Assembly: GCA_028386065.3 (NCBI GenBank)
Contig: JAKUCV010002376.1
Location: 1 to 64,000, forward strand
DNA length: 64,000 nucleotides
Source: Turnera subulata
Lineage: Eukaryota > Streptophyta > Magnoliopsida > Malpighiales > Passifloraceae
Reading direction: 5' to 3'
Part shown: positions 33,948-46,692 of the stretch, in pieces
Layout: each line of letters begins with the position of its first letter
How positions within the stretch are numbered: the stretch's first letter is position 1
Made by a program: the position numbers and the translations under genes
Notes under the pieces: generated by a model
What the model was told of the DNA's origin: nothing
Seen by the model: the letters and a program-made list of their open reading frames with translations, nothing else
Database searches by the model: none

Positions 33948-36668
33948 TGAAGCGCCCCGACCCGTATTTACCGAACACAGTAAACACGTACCGAAACTAT
34001 TCTTATTGATAGGGAATACCGTACAACAACTCGTATATACAGCTGGAAAACAAATACAACAATCGTCACCCAACACGGGGACCATTATTCAGCAGTTCAC
34101 AGCTCACAATATATAACAACAACAGAGAAAAGAGCAAGCAATAGAGGCAGAGTGACAAACAGCCTCAAAGTCATATGTACAAGCAATCACAGCAGCGGAA
34201 TTATAATACAGCATCATATGCAACAGAACAACAGCGGAAGACTCTATGCACATACAGCGGGGTATAGATCCAGGGTCAGGTGGAGAAGAAAGCAGCAGCC
34301 ATCGAACGTCGTACCTGAACTACGAAACAACTTAACCTACGGGATGAAACCCCGCAGGCGAGGGGTGAGTCCGAAGTGCTCACTGACCAAGGATAAACAG
34401 AGATATGCAGGCAACCATAATACTTTCAAAGTAATTACAGGTACACACTACACAAGAATCTACCAAAATACAACTGAGCCAAGACCAAAAGAATATTTAT
34501 TATTATTACCAAATTTTTATCTTCCGGGCCCCTGTCACTGGACAAGCTAGGGTCGTACCTGGTTATTAACTAATTCCGGATGCCAGGCCAAAACACAATC
34601 CGGGATCAACATCCCAATAACAACCAATCCGGGATCAACATCCCAATATCCAAATCATCCGGGATCAACATCCCCAATATCCAAACCAAACCGGCCACGA
34701 CACCACAAAACTAGCCTCTAACCATCTAGTCGTACCACTACTTTCCACGTGACAATTAAATCATCATCTCAAATTCAGTTCCAATTCCAATACTCTATCC
34801 TCAATTATCCAATTTCCTAATATCTCAGGTTATTCCACAGACTCAACCAATCAACAATCTCATATCACTAATTATTCACAATTAACAGTTCAACAATTAC
34901 CCACAGTATCCACAAGACCAACAACATAGTCCAACAACAGCATCAACTGTAACCATAGCAATCAAATAACTAACAATGTTCATCACATTAGTTCAAGCAT
35001 ACAACAAAAACACACACAGTATTACGGGCATATATCCAAGGTTATCCATCCTCACCTTAGCCGATTATCAATTTTGGAAATGCCCCACAGACTCCAAGTC
35101 CAGTTCCTCAGGTATCTGCTCGTTATCAACTCCTATATCAAATGAATAATATGCACATATAAGATGATATGCAAATGCCATGCTAATACTGTGTACCGAA
35201 AAATAAATACTGACTCGTCTTGGTTACTGCCTCGGGTTATTTTTTTCCATTATCATCATAATTCACCATTTATTTCCAGTGTCAAAATAATACCATACTT
35301 TGATAATACCATTTTCAAAATTATTCCATAAGTATGTACTTTCCAAAATATTTCCTTTACTTATATTTTTCCCAAAAAAATTATTTCCATATAGTATACC
35401 ATATATTTCCAAAATATAATTACCATTAAAATTCCATTTTTCCAGAATTATTATTTTTTTCTTCCAGATTTTATTATTTTTTTTTAATTAAAACGGATTG
35501 GCCAACAGTACCAGCCCAACCTCATGGTCGGTCAAACACCCAGCCCAGGTCAACCCAGGAAAACCAACCCAGGTCCAAGCCCAGACCAACCAACAGGCCC
35601 GAGCCAAGCTTGGCCCAGCACCCGCGCAGCCCAGAACTCAGACCCATAAGGCATCCGGGTCAACGGGTCGACCCGCCCGTTACTCCCTTGTGAAAACGGG
35701 TCGCTCACTTTGGTGAGCTTCGACAGCGGCAACACGGGACAACGCGGCGACGAAGACAGAGGCACGGAACAGCGAGGCGACGGCAGAGGAGACGCGAGGG
35801 AAGAGGCGCCCGACTGCTGGTGCTGCAAGAGGCGGTCGTCGTTGGTGTTGTGGCAAACCCCGCGGCTTGCTTGGGCTTGTCTCCACTGATCGGCAATGGC
35901 GAGCAAGGGTGACACGAAAACGGCGAGCTGACGAGGTGGTGACTCGACTGTGGAAGGAGGCAGGGGAATGATAAGAGGGCGACGGCGACTGGTGGTTGAG
36001 TGGTGGCGGTTGTAGGTGGTCACGGTGGAGGTAGAAAAGAAAAAGAAAAGAAAGAAAAGGAAAAGGAGTTGGGGTTGCTGGTCAAAACGACGCAGCTTGG
36101 TGTTGGTGTGTGTGTTTTTTTTTTTTTGCACTGGTTTTGTGTGAGGAGTTGTACTGAGTGAGTTTTGGTTGCAGGAGTGAAGGATATACTGGGTTTGGGC
36201 GTGGAGTTTGCAGGGCAGAAAAATGAAGTTGAGGGTGGTGTACTGAAAACAAAAGAAAAAGCACAGGTTTAAAGCATGCAAGACTGGTGAAGCACGGGCA
36301 GAACACTGGTAAGACACGGGCGACACAGTCTGCTCACAGGCTACATAGGAAAAAGGCGGCGGCTGCCTCATTGCTGTGCAGCATGTGAAGCGTGTCCCGT
36401 CCGGACCAGAAAATAACTATAATAACCCCTTACCTTTATTTCTGGTCTGTTATCTCGAGGTTAAACCCGACTTTTCTGAAGATTCCTGGACCCGAAAAAT
36501 TCCAACTTTGGTCCGTAAAATCCGCAGAAAAATTCCGAACGTGGGACAGGGCTCGGTTTCGGAATCCGACGTACAAGTTACCATAAATTAATTACCCAAG
36601 ATTAATTTTAATGGTAAAAAAACTTTTACGGTACCGGTAAAAACGTAAAAATTACCCGGGCTGTTACA
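33948..36668 (-). repeat. Gypsy I left LTR (3' LTR)
   Basis: 2,721 bp, TG...CA. It includes three tandem copies of a motif ccgggatcaacatccc at about 34605-34675, each containing a small GGGAT/ATCCC hairpin. The outer parts match the right LTR well; the portion about 35500-36300 matches much less. Confidence 0.85.
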
Positions 36669-36703
36669 GCCTACCCACCTTAAAAGAATTTCGTCCCCGA
36701 AAT

Positions 36704-39700
36704 TCACTCGAAAGCTGAAAACAGGTGCGGATACTGAGAACGCATGTGCACTTCAACTTCCCACGTAGACTCGTTCACAGAGTGCTTGCTCCACTTAACC
36801 TTTACCATCGGTATGACTCGGTTTCTCAATTGTCTGACCTCTCGTGCAAGAATCTGTTCTGGCAACTCTATATACGTAAGATCCTCTGACACCTCAACAT
36901 CTGCTATACTAACCACATGGCTCGGATCTGATCTGTACCTCATCAACATGGAAACATGGAACACATCATGAATCCGTGACAACTCCTCTGGTAAGGACAA
37001 TCTGTACGCCAAGGGTCCAACCCTTTCCATGGTCTCGTACGGGCCGATGTACCTGGGACTCAACTTCCCTCTTTTCCTGAATCTGATATCACCCTTCCAA
37101 GGCGCAACTCGGAGGAAAACTCTTTCTCCCACCTGGTACTCCATCTCACGACGATGTTTGTCAGCATAACTCTTCTGTCGGTCCTGTGCTGCTCTCATAC
37201 TCTGCTTAACTACCTGAATCTTATCAACTATCTGCTTAACTAAATCTGGACCTACAATCAAATGGAGACCTTCTTCATCCCAACATACTGGACTTCGGCA
37301 CTTCCTTCCGTAAAGAGCTTCAAACGGTGGCATGCCAATACTGGAATGGAAACTGTTGTTGTAGGCGAACTCCGCTAAAGACAAATACTGATCGCAACTC
37401 CCACTGAAATTAAGAGCACAAGCCCTTAACATGTCCTCCAGTGTCTGAATAGTCCTCTCTAACTATCTGTCTGTCTGAGGATGAAATGCGGTACTGAAAC
37501 TCAGCTTCGTTCCCAAAGCTGCTTGCAGACTCTTCCAAAACCGCGATGTGAATCTCGGATCTCTGTCTGAGACTATAGACTTAGAGATTCCATGCAGTCT
37601 CACAATCTCTGCAACATATAGTCTCGCCAACTTGTCTAGGGTGTCTGTCTGTCGAATGGGAAGAAAATGAGCTGATTTTATAAGTCAGTCAACAATAACC
37701 CAGATGGCATCATGCTGTCTCCGAGTCAACGGTAGTCCGACCACAAAATCTATAGTGATCATCTCCCATTTCCACTCTGGCACAGTCATAGATCTCAACT
37801 TTCCCGCTGGAGCCTAATGCTCGGCTTTCACTTGCTGGCAGGTGATACATTTAGCAACATACTCGGCTACATCTTTCTTCATGTGCGGCCTCCAGAAATG
37901 ACTCCTCAAATTCTGATACATCTTGGTGCTTCCAGAGTGCATAGTATACGTCATCATATGCCCTTCCTCCAAGATCTGACTGCATAGGTCACCAACACTA
38001 GGTACACATAGGCGTTTCCCCAGCATCAATGCACTATCCTCAGCTTTGTGAAACTTGTCTTCTTTTCCACTGCGGACTGCTTCCTTCAGCTTGATCAAGT
38101 CGGGATCTCCATCTTGTAGTTCCACAATCCAGCCTCTCAGGTTAGACTTGACTTCAATATGGGTCAACAGGGCTCCTGTCTCATCCACTGACAAATCAAC
38201 TCCCATCTTCCTTAACTCAATAAGAGAGGATATCGAGTAGGTCGTGGAAGCATCTTCTGGTTGTCTCCGGCTCAAAGCATCTGCTACAACATTAGCTTTT
38301 CCAGGGTGATACTCAATAGTACAATCATAATCATTCAGCAACTCAACCCAACGTCTTTGTCGCAGGTTAAGTTCCTTCTGAGTCATGATGTACTTGAGAC
38401 TCTTATGATCTGTGAAAATCCGGCATCTCTCTCCGAACAGGTAATGTCGCCAAATCTTCAAAGCAAGCATCACTACGGCCATCTGTAGATCGTGTGTCGG
38501 ATATTTCTTCTCATGTGACCTCAACTGTCTCGAAGCATAAACAATCACTCGGCCCTCTTGCATCAGAACTGCTCCCAGACCAAGACCTGAAGCATCACAA
38601 AACAGCACATACTCCACTCTTGGCTTAGGTACTGTCAAGACTGGTGATGATGTCAACTTCTTCTTCAGTTCATCAAAACTCTTCTGGCAGGCATCACTCC
38701 ATACAAAGGCTTGATCTTTCCTCAATAGCTTGGTCATAGGACTGGCTTTCAAGGAAAAAGCCTCGATGAATCTTCGGTAATATCTTGCAAGGCCAAGAAA
38801 ACTTCTGACTTCGGGTACCGTCTTGGGTGGCTCCCATTCTAGAACAGTTTTCACTTTGGCAGGGTCAACCTTAATCCCATCCCCGGATACAACATGTACA
38901 AGGAATGCAACTTCCTTAAGCCAGAACTCACACTTACTGAACTTGGCATACAACTGTTTCTCTCGCAGCCTCTATAGTACTACCCTCAGGTGCTCTTCAT
39001 GTTCTTCCCTTCTCTTGGAGTATATCAGAATATCGTCGATGAAGACTACCACAAACTTGTCCAAGAACTCGTTCAGGACCAAGTGCATCAAGCACATGAA
39101 AACTGCAGGTGCATTGGTCAAGCCGAAAGGAACCACTGTGAACTCAAAATGACCATACCGAGTACGGAAGGCTGTCTTTGGTATGTCTTTCTCTGCAATC
39201 TTGACCTGATGGTAGCCAGACCGAAGATTAATCCTGGAAAATACAGTAGCTCCTTGTAACTGATCAAAGAGGTCATCAATCTTGGGAAGCGGGTACTTGT
39301 TCTTCACTGTCACTTTGTTCAGCTGTCGGTAGTCCACACACATTCGCAAACTGCCATCTTTATTCTTCACAATCAGCACTGGTGATCCCCAAGGTGATGT
39401 ACTAGGCCTAATGAATCCCTTCTAAAGCAGCTCATCTAACTGTTTCTTCAACTCTTGGAGTTTTGTCGGTGCCATCCGGTACGGTGCCATCAAGATAGGG
39501 GTCACTCCCAGCATCAGATCGATGGTGTACTCAACCTCCCTGTTAGGTGGCAATCCTGGCAGATCCTCTGGAAACATATCTGGAAACTCCCTCACAACTG
39601 TGATGTCCCCCAAGACTCGTGTCTGAACTTCTTCACCCTTGACATGAGTCAACAAAGCATCTGGACCATGCGGCTTCATCCCAAAATCTTGATTAGCAGA

Positions 39701-41338
39701 GATACTACATGTAGCAGCAACTCTCCCAATACCTATCAATAAAATCTATCGCCCACCATCGGATGTCAACAGCACTTCCTTGGTTCGACAGTTTACCATA
39801 GCACTGTACCTTGACAGCCAATCCATCCCCAGAATAATATCGAAACCTCCCATGTTCATCACAACCAACCGTACAAGAAAAACCTCGTTATCGTACGAAA
39901 GAGAAACGTCTCTGCACATATGGGTTAACCTGACCACTATACTCGCAGGTAACCTAACCCTCATCGGACAAGTTAAACTCTCTTCCATACAGCTATGTTG
40001 TGTTGCAAAACTTTGAGCGACAAATGAATGCGTAGCACCAGGATCAATCAAAGTATATGCAATACTACCAAAGACTGCAAAAGTACCTGCTATAACATCG
40101 GCATTCTCTAGATCCTCATCAGCAGTGATCAAAAATGCTCTCGGCACTGCTGCACTCTGGTTCATGGCTGACTGAGTTCTAGCAGGAATAGCTCCACGTC
40201 CTCGGCCTCAGCCAACTCCAGAACCACTAGGAACACTGGCAACTGAAGCTTGCACTGTCTGAGCAGGTGCCGTACCTCCAGATCTTCCCAACTTGGGACA
40301 AGAATATCAGTAGTGCCTAACTTCGTTACACTCATAGCACCTCACCTGAGACAGAGGAGGTCTCGGGCGAGCATTCCAAGATGAAGTCCCTCCAGACTGA
40401 GTCCAAGAACTGCCTCGGTTGTTGTAGGTATTGTTGTTCCATCCACGTCCCTAGCTCACTGGCATGAATCGGCTCTGTCCATATCCTCACTGGTTCGCTG
40501 GTGTCTGGAACCTCTTGTTCTGTCCTACAGAACTCTGTGCAGCTTGCCTCTTACAGATCTCCTATTGCTCTCTCTCATTGCCCAACCAGATAATCTCGGC
40601 TCTCAAGGCATCTGTTAGCATGTCCTGGTAAGTCTCGTAAACCTTGCACCCCATGAATGTCTGGATACCAGATCGAAGACCGTCTCAGAAACGTTTACAT
40701 CTGGCCTCCGGAGTAGATACAAACTCACTAACATAGATGGACAGGCGGTTGAACTTGATCTCATACTCATGGACCGTCTGTTCTGCCCCCTGTTGCAGTC
40801 CCAAAAACTCTTGTCTCAGCTGGTCCTGGCACGCCTCGGAAACAAACTTCCTTCGGAACATCTCCATGAACTGATTCCACGGCATAGTGATAGGTGTCGG
40901 CAGGTCCTTGGTTGTAGACTCCCACCAATCAACGGCATCTCCTCTAAACATAGCAGCGACATATCTGGCCCACTTGTCATTCTTGCACGTCAGCTTCAGC
41001 ATAACCCTGTTCTTCTGTTTGAGCCACTGATCAGCATCCTGTGGTGTAGTAACACCGGTAAAAATCTCTGCCCCAAGCTTCTCCAGCTTCATATACACTG
41101 GATCTTCAACAGGTCCCTGATTTTCCTATTCCCGAGCTTCCACAGCATCAATACGAGCATCCCTGGCATCTTGCCTTTGCAGAATCTGAGTTACCACGTT
41201 TAACATCTGCGTAGGGTCTCCTAAAGGAACAATCGGAGGATGTTCTAGACCTTCCGCAACTTAGTGCGATTGATTCATCGATACCTGATCGCCATCTAGG
41301 TGACCTCCAGCATACTGATTCCCTCCAACCGGATCCAT
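36704..41338 (-). pseudogene. Gypsy I gag-pol, one frame with many nonsense codons
   Basis: Starting at ATG 41338 and ending at 36704, a single frame of 1,545 codons holds gag (FRGDAVDWWESTTKDLP, 41098-40685), a CCHC knuckle near 40300-40345, protease (LIDPGATHSF, about 40065), reverse transcriptase ([20 protein letters not shown]), RNase H ([15 protein letters not shown]), integrase (ITIDFV; SDRDPRF) and a chromodomain-like end (WSKHSVNESTWE). I count about 14 in-frame stops, for example at 41261-41263, 41126-41128, 40685-40687, 39746, 39422, 38972 and 37814, and no frameshift. Nearly all stops fit C-to-T change on one or other strand. By knowledge such elements move by a virus-like particle; this copy cannot make full gag-pol. 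Confidence 0.87.
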
Positions 41339-41447
41339 TCGTACCTATATGAGAATGTATATGCATGCCTATTATATCATGTCATGACAGATCTTATGCA
41401 CAGATAAACAATCATGCAATCACAGTTATGTCCCTAATGACCTACTG

Positions 41448-41462
41448 CCTGCTCCGCTACCA
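41448..41462 (-). other. Candidate primer-binding site of Gypsy I
   Basis: On the minus strand, three bases inside the 5' LTR, the sequence tggtagcggagcagg resembles the plant initiator-Met PBS (tggtatcagagc, 10 of 12). It supports the chosen LTR edge and element orientation. Confidence 0.6.
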
Positions 41463-41465
41463 AAA

Positions 41466-44208
41466 TGAAGCGCCCCGACCCGTCTTTACCGAACACAGTA
41501 AACACGTGCCGAAACTATTCTTATTGATAGGGAATATAGTACAACAACCCGTATTTACAACTGGAAAACAAATACAACAACTGTCACCCAACACGGGGAC
41601 CATTATTCTGTAGTTCACAGCTCACAGTATATAACAACAACAGAGAAAAGAGCAAGCAACAGAGGCAGAGTGACAAACAGCCTCAAAGTCATATGAACAA
41701 GCAATCACAGCAGCGGAATTATAATACAGCATCATATGCAACAGAACAACAGCGGAAGACTCTATGCACATGCAGCGGGGTATGGATCCGGAGTCAGGTG
41801 GAGAAGAAAGCAGCAACCATCGAACGTCGTACCTGAACTACGAAACAACTTAACCTACGGGATGAAACCCCACAGGTGAGGGGTGAGTCCGAAGTGCTCA
41901 CCGACCAAGGATAAACAGAGATATGCAGGCATCCATAATACTTTCGAAGTAATTACAGGCAAACACAACACAAAGAATCTACCAAATTACAACTGAGCCA
42001 AGACCAAAAGAATATTTATTATTATCATCAATTTTATCTTCCGGGCCCCTGTCACTGGACAAGCTAGGGTCGTACCTGGTTATTAACTAATTTCGGATGC
42101 CAGGCCAAAACACAATCCGGGATCAACATCCCAATAACAACCAATCTGGGATCAACATCCCAATATCCAAATCATTCGGGATCAACATCCCAATATCTAA
42201 ACCAAACCGGCCATGACACCACAGAACTAGCCTCTAACCATCTAGTCGTACCACTACTTTCCACGTGACAATTAAATCATCATCTCAAATTTAGTTCCAA
42301 TTCCAATACTTTATCCTCAATTATCCAATTTCTAATATCTCAGGTTATTCCACAGACTCAACCAATCAACAATCTGATATCACCAATTATTCACAATTAA
42401 CAGTTCAACAATTACTCACAGTATCCACAAGACCAACAACACAGTCCAAAAACAGCAACAACTGTAACCATAGCAATCAAATAACTAACAACGTTCATCA
42501 CAGCAGTTAAAGCAAACAACAAAAACACACACAGTATTACGGGCACATATCCAAGGTTATCCATCCTCACCTTAGCTGATATCAATTATGGAAGTTTCCA
42601 ACGGACTCCAAGTCCGGTTCCTCAGGTATCTGCTCGTTATCAACTCCTATATTAAACAAATAATATGCACATATAAGATGATATGCAAATGCCATGCTAA
42701 TATTGTGTACCGAAAAATAAATACTAACTCGTCTCGGTTACTTCCCTGGGTTATTCCCATTATAATCATAATTCATCATTTATTTTCAAGTGTCAAAATA
42801 CCATACTATGCTTATATCCGGATATTATTCTGGCATTTTATTATCTTGATAATACCCTTTCCAATTATTTTCTTAAGTATATACTCTTCCAAAAATATTT
42901 CCCACAAATTTATAGTTTCCAAAATGTATTTTCCAAATTATATATTTTCCTAAATATTATTTTCAGAATTATATTCTTTTCAGAATTTCTTTTTCTTCTC
43001 TTTTTTTTTTTAACTGGACTGGGCCAGATAGTGCTAGCCCAACCTACTGCATGGGCCCAACCAAACCCAGAACAGGAGCCTGGTTACAGGCCCACACGAT
43101 AGGCCCAGCTGCACATCTGCCCACTCAAGTCAGCCCAAAGAATACCAGCCCAAAAAGGTTAGCCCACACTCCTCAAGCTCTTTAACACACCCAACCCACG
43201 TAGGCATCCGGGTCAACCCGACCCAGTGCCATGACCCGGCGGCGTGAGCTGGTTAATCGGGCAGGGGGGGTTGCCTTCAACCCGTCATTCACCTATGTGA
43301 GCTCGACGACGGCGCGATGATCGGCACGGGAAGGAGGCGAAGGCGGCACGAGCACGAGGAGATGAGACGTGAGGGGGGAGACACGACGGCTACTGGGCGG
43401 CGGCTGGCGGCGGATATTTGTCGGCTGCAGTTGCAGCGAAGAGGAAAAGAGAGGGAGGACGGCGCGGCCGGTTCGAGGAAGGGAGAAGGAAGGTGGCTGG
43501 TAGACTGGTGGCGGCTCGGGTGGCTGTTGCAGGTGGGTCTGCCGGTGGTGGTGGTATTTCACGACAATGAGGAAGAAGAGAGGGGGTGGGGTTGTGTGTG
43601 GTTGTTGCCAAAACGACAACGTTTAGGTGGGTGTGTGTTGTTTTATTTTTTTTTCTTTCTGGTTGGCTTCCTTTCACATGTGGTTGCACTGAACTGGTGT
43701 TTGAGTTTGCAGGGGAAAGAGGTACTGGGTTGGGGTGTGGAGTTTGCAGGGCAGAAAGAAGAGGTTGAGGGTGGTGTATACTGGGTAGCAAAAAGTTTAC
43801 AAGTTAAAAGCATGCAAACACAGATGAGGCACGGGCAAGGCACTGGCAACGCACGGGTAACACAGGCAGCTCACAAGCTTCACAGTGGGAGGCGGCTGCA
43901 AAACTCAACACTGTGCAGCATGTGAGGCGGGTTCTGTCTGGAACTATAATACCCCCCTTACCTTTATTTTTGGTCCGTTATCTCGAGGTTAAACCCGACT
44001 TTTCTGAAGATTCGTGGACCCGAAAAATTCCAACTTTGGTCCGTAAAATCCGTAGAAAAAATCCCGAACGTGGGACAGGGCTCGGTTTCGGAATCCGATG
44101 CACGAATTACCATAAATTAATTACCCAAGATTAATTTTAATGTTAAATAACTGTATAAAAACTTTTACGGTACCGGTAAAAATACGAAAAATTACCCAGG
44201 CTGTTACA
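41466..44208 (-). repeat. Gypsy I right LTR (5' LTR)
   Basis: 2,743 bp, TG...CA, with the same triple ggatcaacatccc repeat near 42118-42192. The Gly/Arg-rich open frames near 43300-43900 are not conserved in the left LTR and are rejected as genes. Confidence 0.85.
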
Positions 44209-46692
44209 AGCTGCTTTTATTAATTTAAAACAACCTTTAAGTACCACCCCTGTACTTCGATTACCTGACTTTTCTAAACCGTTTGAGCTGGAGACTGATG
44301 CCTCAGGTATTGAGACTGTTTGCTATTACTCAGGCCGTGGCAAAATGGCGGCAGTACCTTCTAGGGCGCAAGTTTACCATTATCACCGACCAGCACTCCT
44401 AAAGAATCTTACTGACCAAGTGATCCAGACACCGGAGCAGCAAAAATGGCTTAGTAAACTTTTGGGGTATGATTTCGCGATTGTTTATCGCCCAGGGGCA
44501 CAAAATACTGCTGCTGACACATTGTCTCATATCCCAACAATTTTTATGGCAATAACACAAGCAACAGTTTCAGTGATTCCCCAACTAAGGGAAGCAAATC
44601 AGCAGCACCAGGAACTATTGGCATATCAGCGTCAGCTCTAATTAGACCCATCTACTCTACCTGGATCTCAGTTCAAAGATGGATTAATGTTGTTTCGGGA
44701 TAGGTTAGTCGTTCCTGCTGATTCTCTTCTCCAGTCGCAATTAATTACTGAATTTCATGCTACACATATTGGGGGACATGCTGGAATTACACGAACATTT
44801 CATAGGCTGTCTTCGAACTTCTATTGGAAGGGCATGCGCAAGGATGTCCAGCAAATGGTCTCTAACTACGCTATTTGCCAACAGATGAAGGACTCATTTC
44901 TTAGTCCAGCTGGGTTGTTGCAACCATTACCTATCCCTGAATTGGTATTTGAGAGTATGTCCATGGATTTCATCACTGGTTTACCTTCCTCTCAAGGCAA
45001 GACAGCAATTTGGGTGGTGGTAGATAGGCTCTCTAAGTATGCACATTTTGTGGGTTACCTACAAATTTCTCGATGTGGCCAGATTGTTTGTCAAAGAGAT
45101 CGTTCGACTCTATGGAATTCCTATCTCCATTATTTCTGACCGTGACCCTCGTTTTCTTAATGCATTCTGGAAGGAAGTCCATCGCCTTCATGGCACTACT
45201 CTCTCTCCTAGCAGTGCATACCAACCCCAAACAGATGGTCAAACCGAGGTCCTGAACAAGTGTTTAGAGATGTACCTCTGCTATTTTGTGGCTGAAACTC
45301 CGAATAACTGGATGACCATGTTACCGTGGGCGGAGTATTGGTATAATACTGCTTTTCAGACCTCGACTAAAATGCCTCCTTTTCAGATTTTGTATGGTCA
45401 GTCACCTCCCACAGTAGTTCATTATGTCAAAGGGTCAGCCGGGAACTCCTTGGTGGAAGCTCAAATGTTGCAGCGAGATGAGCTATTGCATTCTCTGAAA
45501 CTAAACTTGCAGTAGTCTCAGGCTCGAATGAAAAACTTTGCAGACCAGCACAGGAGGGAATTGGAATTTGTTGTTGGTGACTGGGTGTATGTTAAGCTCC
45601 AGCCTTATAGGCAGAACTCTGTGAGGTTGCGAAGGCATAGCAAGCTTGGTCATCGGTATTTTGGACCTTTTCAGGTTATTCAGTGTATTTGTAACGTCCC
45701 GGCTTGTCGACTGTCACTACAGACCAACACGGGACCTTTCCAACATGCTTTGTCCTCACTCGCACGTTTCCGGGGAAAACTTCCCAGGAGGTCACCCATC
45801 CGAGAATTGCTCCAAGTCAAGCACGTTTAACTTTGGAGTTTTTCTAGAATGAGCACCGAAAAGGTAGGTGCACCTTGTTGATATAGTTAGTGCCCATCAA
45901 ACCGTTTAAGCTACTCTCAATTGTACAGTCCCATACCTGTACAACCTCGAAATCACTTCATTTGAGCTATTCTTAATTATACAGTCCCATACCCGTATAA
46001 TTATGAAATCGCCCCAACTGTGCAGCCCCATCCCTACACAGTCTCAGGATCTCTCCTATTCCGGTGTGGATCGGTTCATTCCCGTGCCCCTCCTTCTAGA
46101 AGCCTGCCAGAAGCCGCTCCTTGTCCATGCTCATCCCGGCACCGGCGTACACTTCCCGCCCTCATAGACCCCGGGGTGTCACAGTATTGGAGTAGTTGCC
46201 TACAAGCTTAACTTATCGGAGGCTGCACGCATTCACCCTGTATTCCATGTATCTCTCTTGAAGAAATGTAATGGCATTCCAGAACATCAGATCACTCCTC
46301 TTCATCTGGTGGATTCTACGGCTACTCTGATTCTTCAACCTGTAGAGATCCTCCAGCGGCGTTTTATCCATGAATCAGGCCAGCAATGTGAGCAATGGCT
46401 GGTTCGCTGGGAGGGCTTAGCTCCGGAAGAGGCTACTTGGGAGAATAAAGATCAGCTATGCCGTAGCTTTCCTTCTTTGAACCTTGAGGACAAGGTTCAT
46501 TTTCAGGCTGAGAGTAATGTTGTGATTGAGGGCCTAACTATGGAGCAGACTGAGGAGCCTATTAGCAATGAAGCCCAAATAAAGGAGTTGGACGTTGAGG
46601 TTGGAGCTGTCGAGGCCCATTCTGCAGAAGGCCCTGGAAGAAGCAGGCGTGAAAGGTTCCCCTCTAGAAGGTTGGAAGGATTTGTGCGCTAA
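44209..46692 (+). pseudogene. Gypsy II: decayed chromovirus pol fragment (RNase H, integrase, chromodomain)
   Basis: Plus-strand pieces read: RT/RNase H edge (LRLPDFSKPFELETDASG), then an HHCC integrase zinc finger (HIGGHAGITRTFHRLSSNFY, with second Cys-X2-Cys changed near NYAICQQM), core motifs (MSMDFITGLPS, a frameshift near 45055, then SDRDPRF and QPQTDGQTEVLNKCLEMY), and a chromodomain (QWLVRWEGLAPEEATWEN, about 46396-46449) ending at 46692. Between RNase H and integrase parts several stops and deletions occur. A solo LTR with 5S-like sequence splits the integrase C-terminal part. The left part of the element, gag to RT, is missing: it is cut at the Gypsy I LTR. Downstream to about 46930 may be 3' LTR remnants. 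Confidence 0.83.
45685..46188 (-). mobile_element. TRIM solo LTR with 5S rRNA-like sequence (Cassandra-like)
   Basis: A 494-bp insertion (45690-46183) runs TGTAACGTCCC...GGGGTGTCACA and has identical gtatt on both sides (45685-45689 and 46184-46188). It interrupts the Gypsy II integrase. On the minus strand about 45768-45832 contains taaacgtgcttg, then ggatgggtgacctcctggga, matching the 3' promoter half of plant 5S rRNA. Cassandra-type TRIMs are known to carry such 5S sequence in their LTRs. Only one LTR is seen, so it is a solo LTR. It is not a real 5S gene. Confidence 0.75.

Larger units (their letters stand above)
33948..44208 (-). mobile_element. Gypsy I: Tekay/Del-like chromovirus with two LTRs
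   Basis: LTRs at 33948-36668 (3' LTR in coding sense) and 41466-44208 (5' LTR) both start TGAAGCGCCCCGACCC and end CTGTTACA on the plus strand. A candidate primer-binding site, tggtagcggagcagg on the minus strand (41448-41462), resembles the initiator-Met type with two mismatches. A polypurine-like tract aaggtgggtaggc (minus strand, 36669-36681) abuts the other LTR. The internal 4.8 kb encodes gag-pol with an integrase and a C-terminal chromodomain-like end. No TSD is found: ttatt lies to the left and agctg to the right. Confidence 0.87.

Noticed and set aside
34600..34680. CRISPR-like array
   Set aside because: Three spaced repeats within an LTR, in a plant genome, with spacers that are similar to each other.
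35550..36371. 273-aa minus-strand ORF in the Gypsy I left LTR
   Set aside because: Not conserved in the right LTR and without domains; overlapping frames are also open.
43317..43925. 202-aa Gly/Arg-rich ORF in the Gypsy I right LTR
   Set aside because: GC-skewed LTR sequence; no counterpart in the other LTR.
45768..45832. 5S rRNA gene
   Set aside because: Only the 3' half resembles 5S, and it lies inside a TSD-bounded LTR in minus orientation.
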